A stretch of 64,000 nucleotides of DNA from Paracoccus methylarcula (GCF_003007735.2 NZ_PXNQ02000005.1:186001-250000), one strand, 5' to 3'; positions 8,953 to 17,765 are shown, counted from the stretch's first letter. Translations and numbers: made by a program. The notes: a model not told the origin generated them from the letters alone.

Positions 8953-9636
8953 ATGCAGACCATCGATATGGCTTCGACCGAGTTGCGCGAGCTGAACAGC
9001 ACGCTTCAGGCGCAGGCGGGGAATGGCGATGAGGCCGAATGGGTGATCGAGAATTCCCGCGGATCGCATGCGCTGGCGGTCGGACTGGATGCGCCGATCA
9101 AGGTGACGGTGAAAGGTTCGACGGGCTATTACTGCGCGGGCATGAACAAGCAGGCCAACGTGCATGTGACCGGCTCGGTCGGGCCGGGCGTGGCCGAGAA
9201 CATGATGTCGGGCTCGGTGATCGTGGAGGGCGACGCCAGCCAATATGCCGGGGCGACCGGGCATGGCGGGCTGCTGGTCATCAAGGGCAATGCCAGTTCG
9301 CGCTGCGGGATCTCGATGAAGGGGATCGACATCGTGGTGCATGGCAATGTCGGTCACATGTCGGCCTTCATGGCGCAGTCGGGTAACCTGGTGATCCTGG
9401 GCGATGCCGGGGATGCCTTGGGCGACAGCCTGTACGAGGCGCGGCTTTTCGTGCGCGGCAACGTGAAATCCCTCGGTGCGGATTGCATCGAGAAGGAGAT
9501 GCGCCCCGAGCATCTTGAGCTGCTGGCCGATCTGCTGGAGCGCGCCGGGGCCGATGCCAGCCCGCAGGAATTCCGCCGCTATGGTTCGGCCCGCAAGCTT
9601 TACAATTTCAACGTCGATCACGCAGACGAATACTGA
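8953..9636 (+). CDS. mgsB: N-methylglutamate synthase subunit B (GXGXG domain)
   Basis: About 227 residues made almost entirely of a GltB-type GXGXG beta-helix, with repeated turns such as GSTGYYCAGMN, GSVGPGVAENM, GATGHGGLLVIKGNAS and GNVGHMSAF. In glutamate synthase this domain is structural, connecting the amidotransferase and FMN domains; here it is a separate polypeptide, as in MgsB. The ATG is directly after the mgsA stop, and mgsC follows 12 bases downstream, so the three are one transcript. Confidence 0.88.
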   Translation: MQTIDMASTELRELNSTLQAQAGNGDEAEWVIENSRGSHALAVGLDAPIKVTVKGSTGYYCAGMNKQANVHVTGSVGPGVAENMMSGSVIVEGDASQYAGATGHGGLLVIKGNASSRCGISMKGIDIVVHGNVGHMSAFMAQSGNLVILGDAGDALGDSLYEARLFVRGNVKSLGADCIEKEMRPEHLELLADLLERAGADASPQEFRRYGSARKLYNFNVDHADEY

Positions 9637-9648
9637 GGAGAGAAGGCG

Positions 9649-10974
9649 ATGGACAAGACACCGCAAACCCTGCCTCGGCAGAACTGGACCTTCTCGAACG
9701 AGATCAATTCCGAGATTCGTCGTGCTGCCGCGACCGGCATCTATGATATTCGTGGCGGCGGGGCAAAGCGCCGGGTGCCGCATTTCGACGACTTGCTGTT
9801 CCTGGGGGCCTCGATCAGCCGCTATCCGCTGGAAGGCTACCGCGAGAAATGCGACACCTCGGTGGTGCTTGGCACCCGTTTTGCCAAGAAACCCATCGAG
9901 CTGAAGATCCCGATCACCATCGCCGGAATGTCCTTTGGCGCGCTGTCCGCGAATGCCAAGGAAGCATTGGGGCGCGGGGCGACGATGGCCGGAACCTCGA
10001 CCACGACCGGCGATGGCGGCATGACCGACGAAGAGCGCGGCCATTCCGAGAAGCTGGTCTATCAGTATCTGCCCTCGCGCTATGGCATGAATCCCGACGA
10101 TCTGCGCCGCGCCGACGCCATCGAGGTGGTGGTCGGGCAGGGTGCCAAGCCGGGCGGCGGCGGGATGCTGCTGGGTCAGAAGATCACCGAGCGGGTTGCG
10201 GGAATGCGGAACCTGCCGGTCGGGATCGACCAGCGCTCGGCCTGCCGTCACCCGGACTGGACCGGGCCCGACGATCTGGAGATCAAGCTGCTGGAACTGC
10301 GCGAGATCACCAATTGGGAAAAGCCGATCTATATCAAGATCGGTGGTGCGCGGCCCTATTACGATACCGCGCTGGCGGTGAAGGCGGGGGCCGATGTGGT
10401 CGTGCTGGACGGCATGCAGGGCGGCACGGCGGCGACGCAGGACGTGTTCATCGAACATGTCGGCCAACCGACGCTGGCCTGTATCCGCCCGGCGGTGAAA
10501 GCGCTGCAGGACCTGGGCATGCATCGCAAGGTGCAGCTGGTGGTCTCGGGCGGGATCCGTGGCGGTGCCGATGTCGCCAAGGCGTTGGCGCTTGGCGCCG
10601 ATGCCGTGGCCATCGGAACGGCGGCCCTGATCGCACTTGGCGACAACGATCCGCGTTGGGAAGAGGAATACCAGAAGCTGGGCACCACTACCGGCGCCTA
10701 TGACGATTGGCACGAAGGCCGCGATCCGGCCGGGATCACCACGCAGGATCCGGAACTGATGAAGCGGCTTGACCCGGTTGCGGCCGGACGCCGTCTCCGC
10801 AATTATCTGAGCGTCATGACCTTGGAATGTCAGACGCTCGCGCGCGCTTGCGGCAAGAGCCATGTCCATAACCTGGAGCCCGAGGACCTTTGCGCGCTCA
10901 CCATCGAGGCGGCGGCAATGGCAGGCGTCCCGCTGGCCGGAAGCAACTGGATCCCCGGACAATCCGGGTTCTGA
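9649..10974 (+). CDS. mgsC: N-methylglutamate synthase subunit C (FMN-dependent glutamate synthase domain)
   Basis: A 441-residue FMN-binding glutamate-synthase domain. Typical segments are ITIAGMSFGALSANAKEAL, GTSTTTGDGGM, VGQGAKPGGGGML, the VLDGMQGGTAATQ loop and VSGGIRGGADVAKALALGADAVAIGTAA, the phosphate-binding region for FMN. It is the catalytic subunit that forms the N-methyl-glutamate product with MgsA and MgsB. A GGAGAG ribosome binding site precedes the ATG. The gene ends 70 bases before gmaS, with a hairpin between them. Confidence 0.9.
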   Translation: MDKTPQTLPRQNWTFSNEINSEIRRAAATGIYDIRGGGAKRRVPHFDDLLFLGASISRYPLEGYREKCDTSVVLGTRFAKKPIELKIPITIAGMSFGALSANAKEALGRGATMAGTSTTTGDGGMTDEERGHSEKLVYQYLPSRYGMNPDDLRRADAIEVVVGQGAKPGGGGMLLGQKITERVAGMRNLPVGIDQRSACRHPDWTGPDDLEIKLLELREITNWEKPIYIKIGGARPYYDTALAVKAGADVVVLDGMQGGTAATQDVFIEHVGQPTLACIRPAVKALQDLGMHRKVQLVVSGGIRGGADVAKALALGADAVAIGTAALIALGDNDPRWEEEYQKLGTTTGAYDDWHEGRDPAGITTQDPELMKRLDPVAAGRRLRNYLSVMTLECQTLARACGKSHVHNLEPEDLCALTIEAAAMAGVPLAGSNWIPGQSGF

Positions 10975-10987
10975 TCGTCACCCAGAA

Positions 10988-11009
10988 GGGCGGGGCACCG
11001 ACCCCGCCC
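10988..11009 (+). promoter_or_regulatory. Hairpin between mgsC and gmaS
   Basis: A perfect 8-base-pair GC stem (GGGCGGGG at 10988-10995 with CCCCGCCC at 11002-11009) closes a 6-base loop, 13 bases after the mgsC stop. No T run follows, so full termination is doubtful. It may tune gmaS expression relative to mgsABC or stabilise processed ends. Confidence 0.45.
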
Positions 11010-11044
11010 CGGGGATACACATATACGCAACAGGGGAGCCGCCG

Positions 11045-12349
11045 ATGACAAATCTTGCCGCCTTCGCCCGTGAGAACGGGATCAAGTATTTCATGATTTC
11101 CTACACCGACCTGTTCGGCAGCCAGCGGACCAAGCTGGTGCCGGCCGCCGCGATTTCGGGCATGCAGGAGGATGGCGCCGGTTTCGCGGGTTTCGCGACC
11201 TGGATGGATCTGACGCCCGCGCATCCCGACATGCTGGCCATGCCCGATGCCTCTTCGGTGATCCAGTTGCCGTGGAAAAAGGAAGTGGCCTGGGTGCCCT
11301 CGAATTGCGTGATGGAGGACAAGGGGCTTGCCCAGGCTCCGCGCAATGTGCTGGCGCGGCTGGTCGCGGAGGCCGCCGAGATGGGGCTGACCGTCAAGAC
11401 CGGGATCGAAGCGGAGTTCCATCTGCTGAATGCCGAGGGGACCGAGGTGGCCGATCCCGCCGACACGGCAGTCAAGCCCTGCTACGACCAGCTCGCCATC
11501 CTGCGCCGCTACGACATGATCGCCGAGATCTGCGACTACATGCTCGAACTGGGCTGGGAACCCTATCAGAACGACCACGAGGATGCGAACGGCCAGTTCG
11601 AGATGAACTGGAAATATGACGAGGCCATGGCCACCGCCGACAAGCACAGCTTTTTCAAGTTCATGGTTCGGGCGATCGCCGAAAAGCATGGGCTGCGCGC
11701 GACCTTCATGCCCAAGCCGATCATGGGTCTGACCGGCAATGGCTGCCATGCGCATATATCTGTCTGGGACAGCGAGACCGGCGAGAACGCCTTTGCCGAT
11801 GACGGCAAGGAACTGGGCCTGTCCGATCGCGGGCGGCATTTCCTGGGCGGGATCATGAAGCACGCCGAGGCGCTGGCGCTGATCACCAACCCGACGGTGA
11901 ACAGCTACAAGCGGATCAACGCGCCGCGCACCACCTCGGGGGCGACATGGGCGCCCAACAGCGTCACATGGACCGGCAACAACCGCACCCATATGGTCCG
12001 TGTTCCCGGCCCGGGCCGGTTCGAGCTGCGGCTGCCGGACGGGGCCGCGAACCCCTACCTGTTGCAGGCTGTCATCATTGCCGCTGGTCTGTCGGGACTG
12101 AAATCCAAGGCCGATCCCGGCCCGCGCCACGACATCGACATGTATGCCGAGGGTTACAAGGTGAAGGATGCGCCGAAACTGCCGCTGAATCTGCTGGACG
12201 CGATCCGCAGCTATGATGCCGACGAAGAGTTGAAAATCGCGATGGGAGAGGATTTCTCGTCTGCGTATATCAAGCTGAAAACCCAGGAGTGGAACAATTA
12301 CTGTTCGCATCTCTCGGATTGGGAACGGGCCAACACCCTCGACATCTGA
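11045..12349 (+). CDS. gmaS: Gamma-glutamylmethylamide synthetase (glutamine synthetase fold)
   Basis: A 434-residue glutamine-synthetase-family enzyme. It has an N-terminal beta-grasp segment, then EAEFHLLN, NDHEDANGQFEMNW and KHGLRATFMPKPIMGLTGNGCHAHISVW (metal and glutamate/ATP binding) and NRTHMVRVPGPGRFELRLPDGAANPYLL near the C-terminus. The strong link with mgsABC marks it as GmaS, which ligates methylamine to glutamate using ATP, rather than housekeeping GlnA; it lacks an obvious adenylylation-site loop. The start at 11045 has a GGGGAGCC ribosome binding site; in-frame codons upstream lie inside mgsC. A 14-bp hairpin follows. Confidence 0.9.
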   Translation: MTNLAAFARENGIKYFMISYTDLFGSQRTKLVPAAAISGMQEDGAGFAGFATWMDLTPAHPDMLAMPDASSVIQLPWKKEVAWVPSNCVMEDKGLAQAPRNVLARLVAEAAEMGLTVKTGIEAEFHLLNAEGTEVADPADTAVKPCYDQLAILRRYDMIAEICDYMLELGWEPYQNDHEDANGQFEMNWKYDEAMATADKHSFFKFMVRAIAEKHGLRATFMPKPIMGLTGNGCHAHISVWDSETGENAFADDGKELGLSDRGRHFLGGIMKHAEALALITNPTVNSYKRINAPRTTSGATWAPNSVTWTGNNRTHMVRVPGPGRFELRLPDGAANPYLLQAVIIAAGLSGLKSKADPGPRHDIDMYAEGYKVKDAPKLPLNLLDAIRSYDADEELKIAMGEDFSSAYIKLKTQEWNNYCSHLSDWERANTLDI

Positions 12350-12399
12350 ACGACGATCAAGCGGTTCTCCTGTCTCCCCCAAGGGCTTTGATCGTCTCT

Positions 12400-12434
12400 C
12401 AAATCCGCCGACCCTCTCCCGGTCGGCGGATTTG
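12400..12434. terminator. Bidirectional terminator between gmaS and the GlxA-type regulator
   Basis: A perfect 14-base-pair stem (CAAATCCGCCGACC at 12400-12413 and its complement at 12421-12434) with a 7-base loop lies between convergent genes. The flanks carry no long T run on the plus strand, but the CAAA/TTTG base gives short A and T runs on both strands. A shared terminator is the simplest reading. Confidence 0.7.
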
Positions 12435-12460
12435 GGCATTCATGACCCGGGCCGATCCTT

Positions 12461-13429
12461 TTACGGTCGGGGCCGGGCGCGGCGGGCCGAGGGGGGGTGT
12501 CCGAATTGCTCCCGGAATGCACGGGAAAAATGGCTGCGGGAGGCGAAGCCAGTGGTCAGCGCGATATCGGTCAGCGGCAGGCTGGATTGGCCCAGCAGCT
12601 CATCGGCCTTGTCCAGCCGCAGGCGGCGGTAGAACTGCATGACGCTCTGGCCCATCTGCGCCTGTGTCAGCCGCTCCAGCTGCCTTGGGCCGATACCGCA
12701 GAGATGGCCCAGATCCTCCAGCCGCAGGGGATCGGCCAGATGGCTGGTCATCAGGTCGATCATGGCCACCAGCGCCGGGTGGTGCAGATCGTATTTGCGC
12801 GCCGGGTCGAGCTGCTGCGGAGCTTCCGCCTCGCGGATGCCGGTATGGATGAACCAGTCGCTGACCGAGCGGGCCAGGGCCGAGCCATGATCCGCCGCGA
12901 TCAGCGCATGCATCATGTCCAACGGCGCCATGCCGCCCGCGCAGGTGAAACGGTCGCGGTCGATGACGAAAAGCCGCCGTTCGATCAGCGCGTCGGGATA
13001 GGTTTCGCGCATCGCGTCGATATGCTGCCAGTGGATGGTAAAGCGGCGCGCGGTCATCACCCCCGCCGCCGCGAGAATCGCCGCCCCGCCCGAGATCCCG
13101 CCAAGCGACACGCCATGCCGGGCCAGCCTCCGCAGGATTGCAAGCACCGTTTCGTCCCGCTGCGCCAGCGGATCGCCACCGGCGACGACGAAGAGAATGT
13201 CGAACCCCTCCCCGGTATCGGCGATGGGAGCGGTATGGAATCCCCCCGCGCCCGAGCTTTGCATCCAGCCGCCATGGACCGAAAGGAACCGCAGGTCATA
13301 CAGTGTTCTTCCACTGAGCAGATTCGCGGCCCGCAATGGCTCGATGGCCGAAGCGGTGGACATGAGCGCATAATCCGGTAACAGCAGAAATCCATAACGT
13401 GCCGGGCGCCGCGGATCGGAAACAGGCAA
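12461..13429 (-). CDS. GlxA-family AraC-type transcriptional regulator
   Basis: 322 residues: an N-terminal DJ-1/PfpI-like amidotransferase domain (YGFLLLPDYALMSTASAIEPLRAAN, then ISGGAAILAAAGVM) and a C-terminal AraC pair of helix-turn-helices (DPLRLEDLGHLCGIGPRQLERL, DIALTTGFASRSHFSRAFREQFG). Relatives such as GbdR and CdhR activate betaine, carnitine and dimethylglycine catabolism, so sensing a methylated amine or amino-acid intermediate fits this setting. It diverges from folD across a 223-base gap that may hold its target. The usual catalytic Cys of DJ-1 enzymes is not needed in regulators and is not evident. Confidence 0.85.
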   Translation of the reverse strand: MPVSDPRRPARYGFLLLPDYALMSTASAIEPLRAANLLSGRTLYDLRFLSVHGGWMQSSGAGGFHTAPIADTGEGFDILFVVAGGDPLAQRDETVLAILRRLARHGVSLGGISGGAAILAAAGVMTARRFTIHWQHIDAMRETYPDALIERRLFVIDRDRFTCAGGMAPLDMMHALIAADHGSALARSVSDWFIHTGIREAEAPQQLDPARKYDLHHPALVAMIDLMTSHLADPLRLEDLGHLCGIGPRQLERLTQAQMGQSVMQFYRRLRLDKADELLGQSSLPLTDIALTTGFASRSHFSRAFREQFGHPPSARRARPRP

Positions 13430-13652
13430 GATGACACCTTTCTCGTTGCATATTCAGCCTGACATGAATGACCTGTTTGGGCAATGGAATGTCGCATACA
13501 GGCACATTATTCACTCGGTGCTGTGCCAGATTGAATTTTGAACAAGAAGTGCCGTGCGATGCTTCACCCTGGTTTCCGCATCAACGGTGGCATCGCGATG
13601 AAGTCTGGAGCGCGTCGGAGCAATCCGCAAGAACGCCTGAAGGAGAGTTGGA
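13430..13652. promoter_or_regulatory. Divergent glxA-type regulator / folD intergenic region
   Basis: 223 bases between divergent genes. An inverted repeat AATGT (13488-13492) ... ACATT (13504-13508) with an 11-base spacer is present, as is GGAGA before the folD ATG. An AraC-type site controlling folD-purU could lie here, but the repeat is short and could be chance. Confidence 0.3.
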
Positions 13653-14558
13653 ATGAGTGGCTCAATCACCGACCGTGAAGCCTTGATCGACGGAAAGGCG
13701 TTCTCCGCAGATGTCCGGCAGCGGGTCGCCGCACAGGTGGCCAATCTGAAGGAACAGGGGATCACCCCGGGCCTGGCGGTGGTCCTGGTGGGTGAGGATC
13801 CTGCCAGCGAGGTCTATGTCCGCAACAAGGGGATCCAGACCCGCGAGGCGGGGATGAATTCATATGAGCACAAGCTGCCCGCCGATACCACGCAAGAGGC
13901 GCTGATGGCACTGGTCGCACAGCTCAATGCCGATAAGGCGGTGCATGGAATACTGGTTCAATTGCCGCTGCCCGGACATCTGGATGCCGAGGCGGTGCTC
14001 AATGCGATCGAGCCGGCCAAGGATGTCGATGGGTTCCATATCCTCAATGTCGGGCTTCTGGCGACAGGGCAGAAGGCCATGGTGGCCTGCACGCCGCTTG
14101 GCTGCCTGATGATGCTGCGCGATCGCTTGGGTGATCTGGCGGGGCTGAACGCGGTGATCGTGGGGCGCAGCAATATCGTCGGCAAGCCGATGGCGCAGCT
14201 TTTGCTGCGCGACAGCTGCACCGTGACCATCGCTCACAGCAAGACCCGGGACCTGGGCGAGGTCTGCCGCCGCGCTGATATCCTTGTCGCCGCAGTGGGG
14301 CGGCCTGGGATGATCCCCGGCGATTGGATCAAGCCGGGCGCGACGGTGATCGACGTGGGCATCAACCGGATCGAGGAGGGCGGCAGGACACGCCTTGTCG
14401 GCGATGTCGATTTCGACAGTGCCCGTGCCGTTGCCGGTGCCATCACCCCGGTGCCCGGTGGGGTCGGACCGATGACCATCGCCTGCCTGCTGGCCAATAC
14501 GCTGACCGCCTGCTGCCGTGCCGCGGGATTGCCCGAGCCCGAGGGGCTGACTGCCTGA
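13653..14558 (+). CDS. folD: Methylenetetrahydrofolate dehydrogenase / methenyltetrahydrofolate cyclohydrolase
   Basis: 301 residues of the bifunctional FolD family. It oxidises methylene-tetrahydrofolate to methenyl- and then 10-formyl-tetrahydrofolate with NADP. Visible are [11 protein letters not shown] with the catalytic Tyr-x3-Lys, [39 protein letters not shown] (dinucleotide binding) and [16 protein letters not shown]. In this island it takes the C1 units loaded on folate by Tdm and DmmD, and works with PurU just downstream to release formate. Its separation from housekeeping loci suggests a catabolic copy. Confidence 0.93.
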   Translation: MSGSITDREALIDGKAFSADVRQRVAAQVANLKEQGITPGLAVVLVGEDPASEVYVRNKGIQTREAGMNSYEHKLPADTTQEALMALVAQLNADKAVHGILVQLPLPGHLDAEAVLNAIEPAKDVDGFHILNVGLLATGQKAMVACTPLGCLMMLRDRLGDLAGLNAVIVGRSNIVGKPMAQLLLRDSCTVTIAHSKTRDLGEVCRRADILVAAVGRPGMIPGDWIKPGATVIDVGINRIEEGGRTRLVGDVDFDSARAVAGAITPVPGGVGPMTIACLLANTLTACCRAAGLPEPEGLTA

Positions 14559-14638
14559 GACCGGCATTCGAGAAAATGACATGAAGACGAATCGCGGGCC
14601 TGCAAACAGCTCCGACCCGCTCACGACAGGAGATGCAA

Positions 14639-15523
14639 ATGACCAAGTTCTGCCTAACAGTTGCCTGCGCTTCCACGCGGGGCATCGTTGCCGCCATTTC
14701 CGGCTATCTCGCCGATCAGGGCTGCAATATCACCGCCAGCTCGCAATTTGACGATCCCGAGACGGGCAAGTTCTTCATGCGTGTCAGCTTCGCCTCGGAG
14801 AAGGGCGTCACACTGGACAAGCTGAACAAAGGTTTTGCCGAGACCGCGAAGCCATTCGGGATGACATATGACTTCCACGACGAGGCAAGGAAGATGAAGG
14901 TCGTCGTGATGGTCTCGGGCTTTGGCCATTGCCTGAATGACCTGCTGTATCGCTGGCGGATCGGCGCATTGCCGGTCGATATCGTGGCGGTGATCTCGAA
15001 CCATCTGACCTATCAGAAGGTGGTGGTGAACCACGACATCCCGTTCCACCATATCAAGGTCACGAAAGAGAACAAACCCGAGGCCGAGGCGGCGCAGATG
15101 CGGATCGTCGAGGAAGCCGGGGCCGAGCTGGTCGTGCTGGCGCGCTACATGCAGGTGTTGTCGGACGAGATGTGCCAGAAGATGTCGGGACGGATCATCA
15201 ATATCCATCACTCCTTCCTGCCCAGCTTCAAGGGCGCCAATCCCTACAAGCAAGCCTATGAGCGCGGGGTGAAGCTGATCGGGGCGACTTCGCATTACGT
15301 CACTGCCGATCTGGACGAGGGTCCGATCATCGAGCAGGACATCATCCGGGTGACGCACGGGCAGTCTCCCGAGGATTATGTCAGCCTTGGCCGCGACGTG
15401 GAAAGCCAGGTCCTGGCGCGCGCCATCCATGCCCATGCCAATCACCGGGTTTTCCTGAACGGCAACAAGACGGTGGTGTTCCCCGCCTCGCCGGGATCGT
15501 TCTCGAGCGAGCGGATGGGCTGA
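14639..15523 (+). CDS. purU: Formyltetrahydrofolate deformylase
   Basis: About 294 residues: an N-terminal ACT-like domain (ASTRGIVAAISGYLADQGCNI) and a C-terminal formyl-transferase domain with ISNHLTYQ, NIHHSFLPSF and ADLDEGPIIEQD, which supply the Asn/His/Asp catalytic triad. It hydrolyses 10-formyl-tetrahydrofolate to formate and tetrahydrofolate, freeing folate for more N-demethylation. The ATG at 14639 is preferred over 14633 because CAGGAG sits at better spacing. It follows folD by 80 bases and probably shares its transcript. Confidence 0.92.
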   Translation: MTKFCLTVACASTRGIVAAISGYLADQGCNITASSQFDDPETGKFFMRVSFASEKGVTLDKLNKGFAETAKPFGMTYDFHDEARKMKVVVMVSGFGHCLNDLLYRWRIGALPVDIVAVISNHLTYQKVVVNHDIPFHHIKVTKENKPEAEAAQMRIVEEAGAELVVLARYMQVLSDEMCQKMSGRIINIHHSFLPSFKGANPYKQAYERGVKLIGATSHYVTADLDEGPIIEQDIIRVTHGQSPEDYVSLGRDVESQVLARAIHAHANHRVFLNGNKTVVFPASPGSFSSERMG

Positions 15524-15608
15524 GGCCGCAATGACGGCTGGATTCCCCGGCGAGGGGTAAGCTATCCTCCCTCAGCCCACCTGACCGGGCGTTTCGGAGG
15601 AGAGCAAG

Positions 15609-16334
15609 GTGCCGCCTGCCAGTCATATTACCGCGAATCCGGGCCGTGCCGAGCCCGTGCTTGGCGCGACCGTTCAATATGTGATCGATACGCTGACAAT
15701 GCGGATCGTGTCGCAGGAATACGGACTGGACGAGCGCCTGCCCTCCGAGCGGCAACTGGCGCAGGATCTGGGCGTGGCGCGCAATACCGTGCGCGAGGCG
15801 CTGGACATGATCGAGGCGCGTGGCATGATCCGCCGCCGCGCGGGGGCGGGTTCCTTCGTCATCTATGACCCGGACGGGGCGAGCGAGTCGCTGGCCCCGG
15901 TCGCGGCGGAAACCGGGCCGCTGCAATTGCAGGTGATGCGCGGGATCATCGAACCCGAGATGGTGCGGCTGGCGATCGTCAACATGTCGCCGCGTCAGAT
16001 CGAGGCGCTCGGCAAGACCTTGTCGCAGATGGAGGCGGTGCAGATCGACGCGATGGCCTTCGTGCGGCTGGAGGAGGAGTTCCACCGCCAGATCGCGGCG
16101 GGCACCGGCAATCCGTTGCTGATCGCCTGCTATAACCTGGTGATCGATGCGCGCCGTCAATCGTTCCGGGCGCCAATGTATCGCCGCCACCTGACGCCAA
16201 GCCGCATCGCTACCTATCAGCGCGGCTACAACTCGCTGTTCAACGCGATTGCCGCGCGTGACATCGAAGAGGCCAGCGAATTCATGAAGCTGTCCCTTAT
16301 CGAGGATCAGAAGCTGCTGCTGCAGGACGGCTGA
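15609..16334 (+). CDS. GntR-family regulator, FadR/FCD subfamily
   Basis: 241 residues starting at GTG with GGAGGAGAG before it. An N-terminal winged helix (ERLPSERQLAQDLGVARNTVREALDMIEARGMI) is followed by an all-helical FCD ligand domain with the metal-type Asp/His spread (RLEEEFHRQIA ... ACYNLVIDARRQ). FCD regulators are usually repressors released by an organic acid or amine-pathway intermediate. A FadR-type site TGGTCTGACCA lies in the tmm promoter 1.4 kb away, making Tmm-Tdm-Dmm expression the likely target. The 3' end overlaps the convergent AmiC-like gene by 38 bases. Confidence 0.85.
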   Translation: MPPASHITANPGRAEPVLGATVQYVIDTLTMRIVSQEYGLDERLPSERQLAQDLGVARNTVREALDMIEARGMIRRRAGAGSFVIYDPDGASESLAPVAAETGPLQLQVMRGIIEPEMVRLAIVNMSPRQIEALGKTLSQMEAVQIDAMAFVRLEEEFHRQIAAGTGNPLLIACYNLVIDARRQSFRAPMYRRHLTPSRIATYQRGYNSLFNAIAARDIEEASEFMKLSLIEDQKLLLQDG

Positions 16335-17595
16335 GCGGATCGCCGAGCCGCTGGTGCCAGAGCTGACCCAGATCTCCGAGCTGCTGGATCAGCTTGTCGC
16401 CATGCTTTTCCAGCCAGTCCGGGACCGAGCCGAATTCCTGGATCCGGGCGCGGCCTTCGCGGATCGCCACCACCGGCCAGTCGCCGACCAGCGCGTTGTC
16501 GATCCCGAAAAGGTCGCGCCCGCTCCAGATCGCGGGGCCGAAGGCGTGGGGCATTTGCTGGGCGTGTTTCATCGAGGCCAGGACCGAGACCGGCTCGACC
16601 GTGTCGGCGATCTCGACCGCGTTGTGCCATAGATCCAGGATCGAGGCATATTCCCAACTGACCGCGCTCCACTCTCCCGGAAATCGTGTGTTATAGGCGT
16701 CGAAGAAGGCGCGAGGCTGACGAAAGAAAAACGCGGTATCGGCCAGTTTCGGGTCGTCGAAATCCGGAAACTGGAAGATGTAGCGTTCCATGAAATCGAG
16801 TGATGTGTGCGCGATCATCTGCGGATAGTCATCCGCCGTGCAGGCAAGGATATGCCCGTCGAAGCCCAATCGGTGAGCGGCCTCCGTCAGGGCGAACATC
16901 ATCGGCGGTGTGGACGAACACCAGCACAGGATATCCGGCTTGTCCGCCATCATCGCGGTGACGATGGCTTCGGCGTCGGTTTCGCCCGGATCGTAGCGCA
17001 GCTCCTTGATACGGGACCAGCCCACGACATCGAAAGCCGCACGGTAAACCGCGAGAGAGGGCAGGCCGAGGCTGTCGCGCTGACTGCATAATGCGACGCG
17101 GCGGGATGGCGGCAACTGCCGGGCGAGGTATTCGACGCCAGTCACGTTGAACAGCGGGTGCACTTCGGCCGGCGCGATCAGGAAGGGCGTGTCGGGGGTC
17201 AGATCCGAAGGCAGCAATGTGGCAACCAGCGCCCGGCGCTCCATCAGGTAGCGCAGGGCGGGGGCGAAACTGTCGCCGCCAAGCGTCAGGATCAGCCTCA
17301 CATGCAGCCGCTCGATCATGTCTCGGGCGGCTTCAAGCGTCTGTTCGGCCCCCTGGGCGCTGTCGAATTCGACGATCTCGACGCGGTGACGCTTGCCCGA
17401 GACCATCATGCCGCCACGGTCGTTGATCCAGTCGGTCCAAATCCTGCAACCGTCCAGTCCCGGCCGTCCCCAATATTGCTCGGCCCCGGAAAGCGGGGTC
17501 AGGACTCCGATTCGGACAGGGGAGCGATTCGTGGCGCCAAGGCGGGGTAAGGAACCGCTGACGGCCAATCTCTGGGCAAAGGTCGATCTGTTCAT
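16297..17595 (-). CDS. AmiC/UrtA-like periplasmic-binding-fold protein without signal peptide
   Basis: About 432 residues of the type-1 periplasmic-binding fold (IGVLTPLSGAEQYWGRPGLDGCRIW, VEIVEFDSAQGAEQTLEAARDMI, LILTLGGDSFAPALRYLMERR), closest in look to amide/urea binding proteins UrtA, FmdD and AmiC. The ATG at 17595 (MNRSTFAQ) is preferred to a TTG at 17634. The N-terminus has no hydrophobic signal, so it should be cytoplasmic like AmiC, the amide sensor that controls AmiR. No AmiR-type antiterminator and no ABC permease for it is nearby. It diverges from tmm; a role as intracellular amine sensor is inference. Confidence 0.7.
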   Translation of the reverse strand: MNRSTFAQRLAVSGSLPRLGATNRSPVRIGVLTPLSGAEQYWGRPGLDGCRIWTDWINDRGGMMVSGKRHRVEIVEFDSAQGAEQTLEAARDMIERLHVRLILTLGGDSFAPALRYLMERRALVATLLPSDLTPDTPFLIAPAEVHPLFNVTGVEYLARQLPPSRRVALCSQRDSLGLPSLAVYRAAFDVVGWSRIKELRYDPGETDAEAIVTAMMADKPDILCWCSSTPPMMFALTEAAHRLGFDGHILACTADDYPQMIAHTSLDFMERYIFQFPDFDDPKLADTAFFFRQPRAFFDAYNTRFPGEWSAVSWEYASILDLWHNAVEIADTVEPVSVLASMKHAQQMPHAFGPAIWSGRDLFGIDNALVGDWPVVAIREGRARIQEFGSVPDWLEKHGDKLIQQLGDLGQLWHQRLGDPLSRPAAAASDPR

Positions 17596-17670
17596 GGAGT
17601 CGCTTATAGCCTGATTCTTGCGGGAAAAACGCAAGAAAACGTGAATCTACATTCCTGTGAAGAAAAATTG

Positions 17671-17700
17671 TTGCCTAGGCGGACGGTCTTGTGGTTGTAT
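17671..17700 (+). promoter_or_regulatory. Candidate tmm promoter
   Basis: TTGCCT at 17671-17676 and TTGTAT at 17695-17700 are separated by 18 bases and precede the tmm ATG by about 65 bases. The match to sigma-70 consensus is only fair, but the palindromic operator cluster begins two bases downstream, as expected for a repressed promoter. Confidence 0.35.
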
Positions 17701-17701
17701 A

Positions 17702-17743
17702 GGTTCAAACCGAATGAACCAGTTTTCAATACTGGTCTGACCA
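17702..17743. promoter_or_regulatory. Overlapping operator palindromes in the tmm leader, including a FadR-type site
   Basis: Three dyads are packed together: GGTTCA-N7-TGAACC (17702-17720), ACCAGT-N7-ACTGGT (17718-17736, sharing three bases with the first) and TGGTC-T-GACCA (17733-17743). The last matches the TGGT-N3-ACCA core bound by FadR-type GntR regulators. They lie between the candidate promoter and the tmm start, where a bound repressor would block transcription. Confidence 0.6.
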
Positions 17744-17765
17744 CAAACAGGGAGAAGCTAGGATC

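Noticed and set aside
8755..10962. 735-codon minus-strand ORF
   Set aside because: It lies wholly antisense to mgsA-mgsC, has no ribosome binding site and reads as low-complexity Arg/His/Gly-rich protein typical of GC-rich shadows.
10898..12439. 513-codon minus-strand ORF
   Set aside because: Antisense to gmaS and spans the terminator hairpin; shadow of third-position GC bias.
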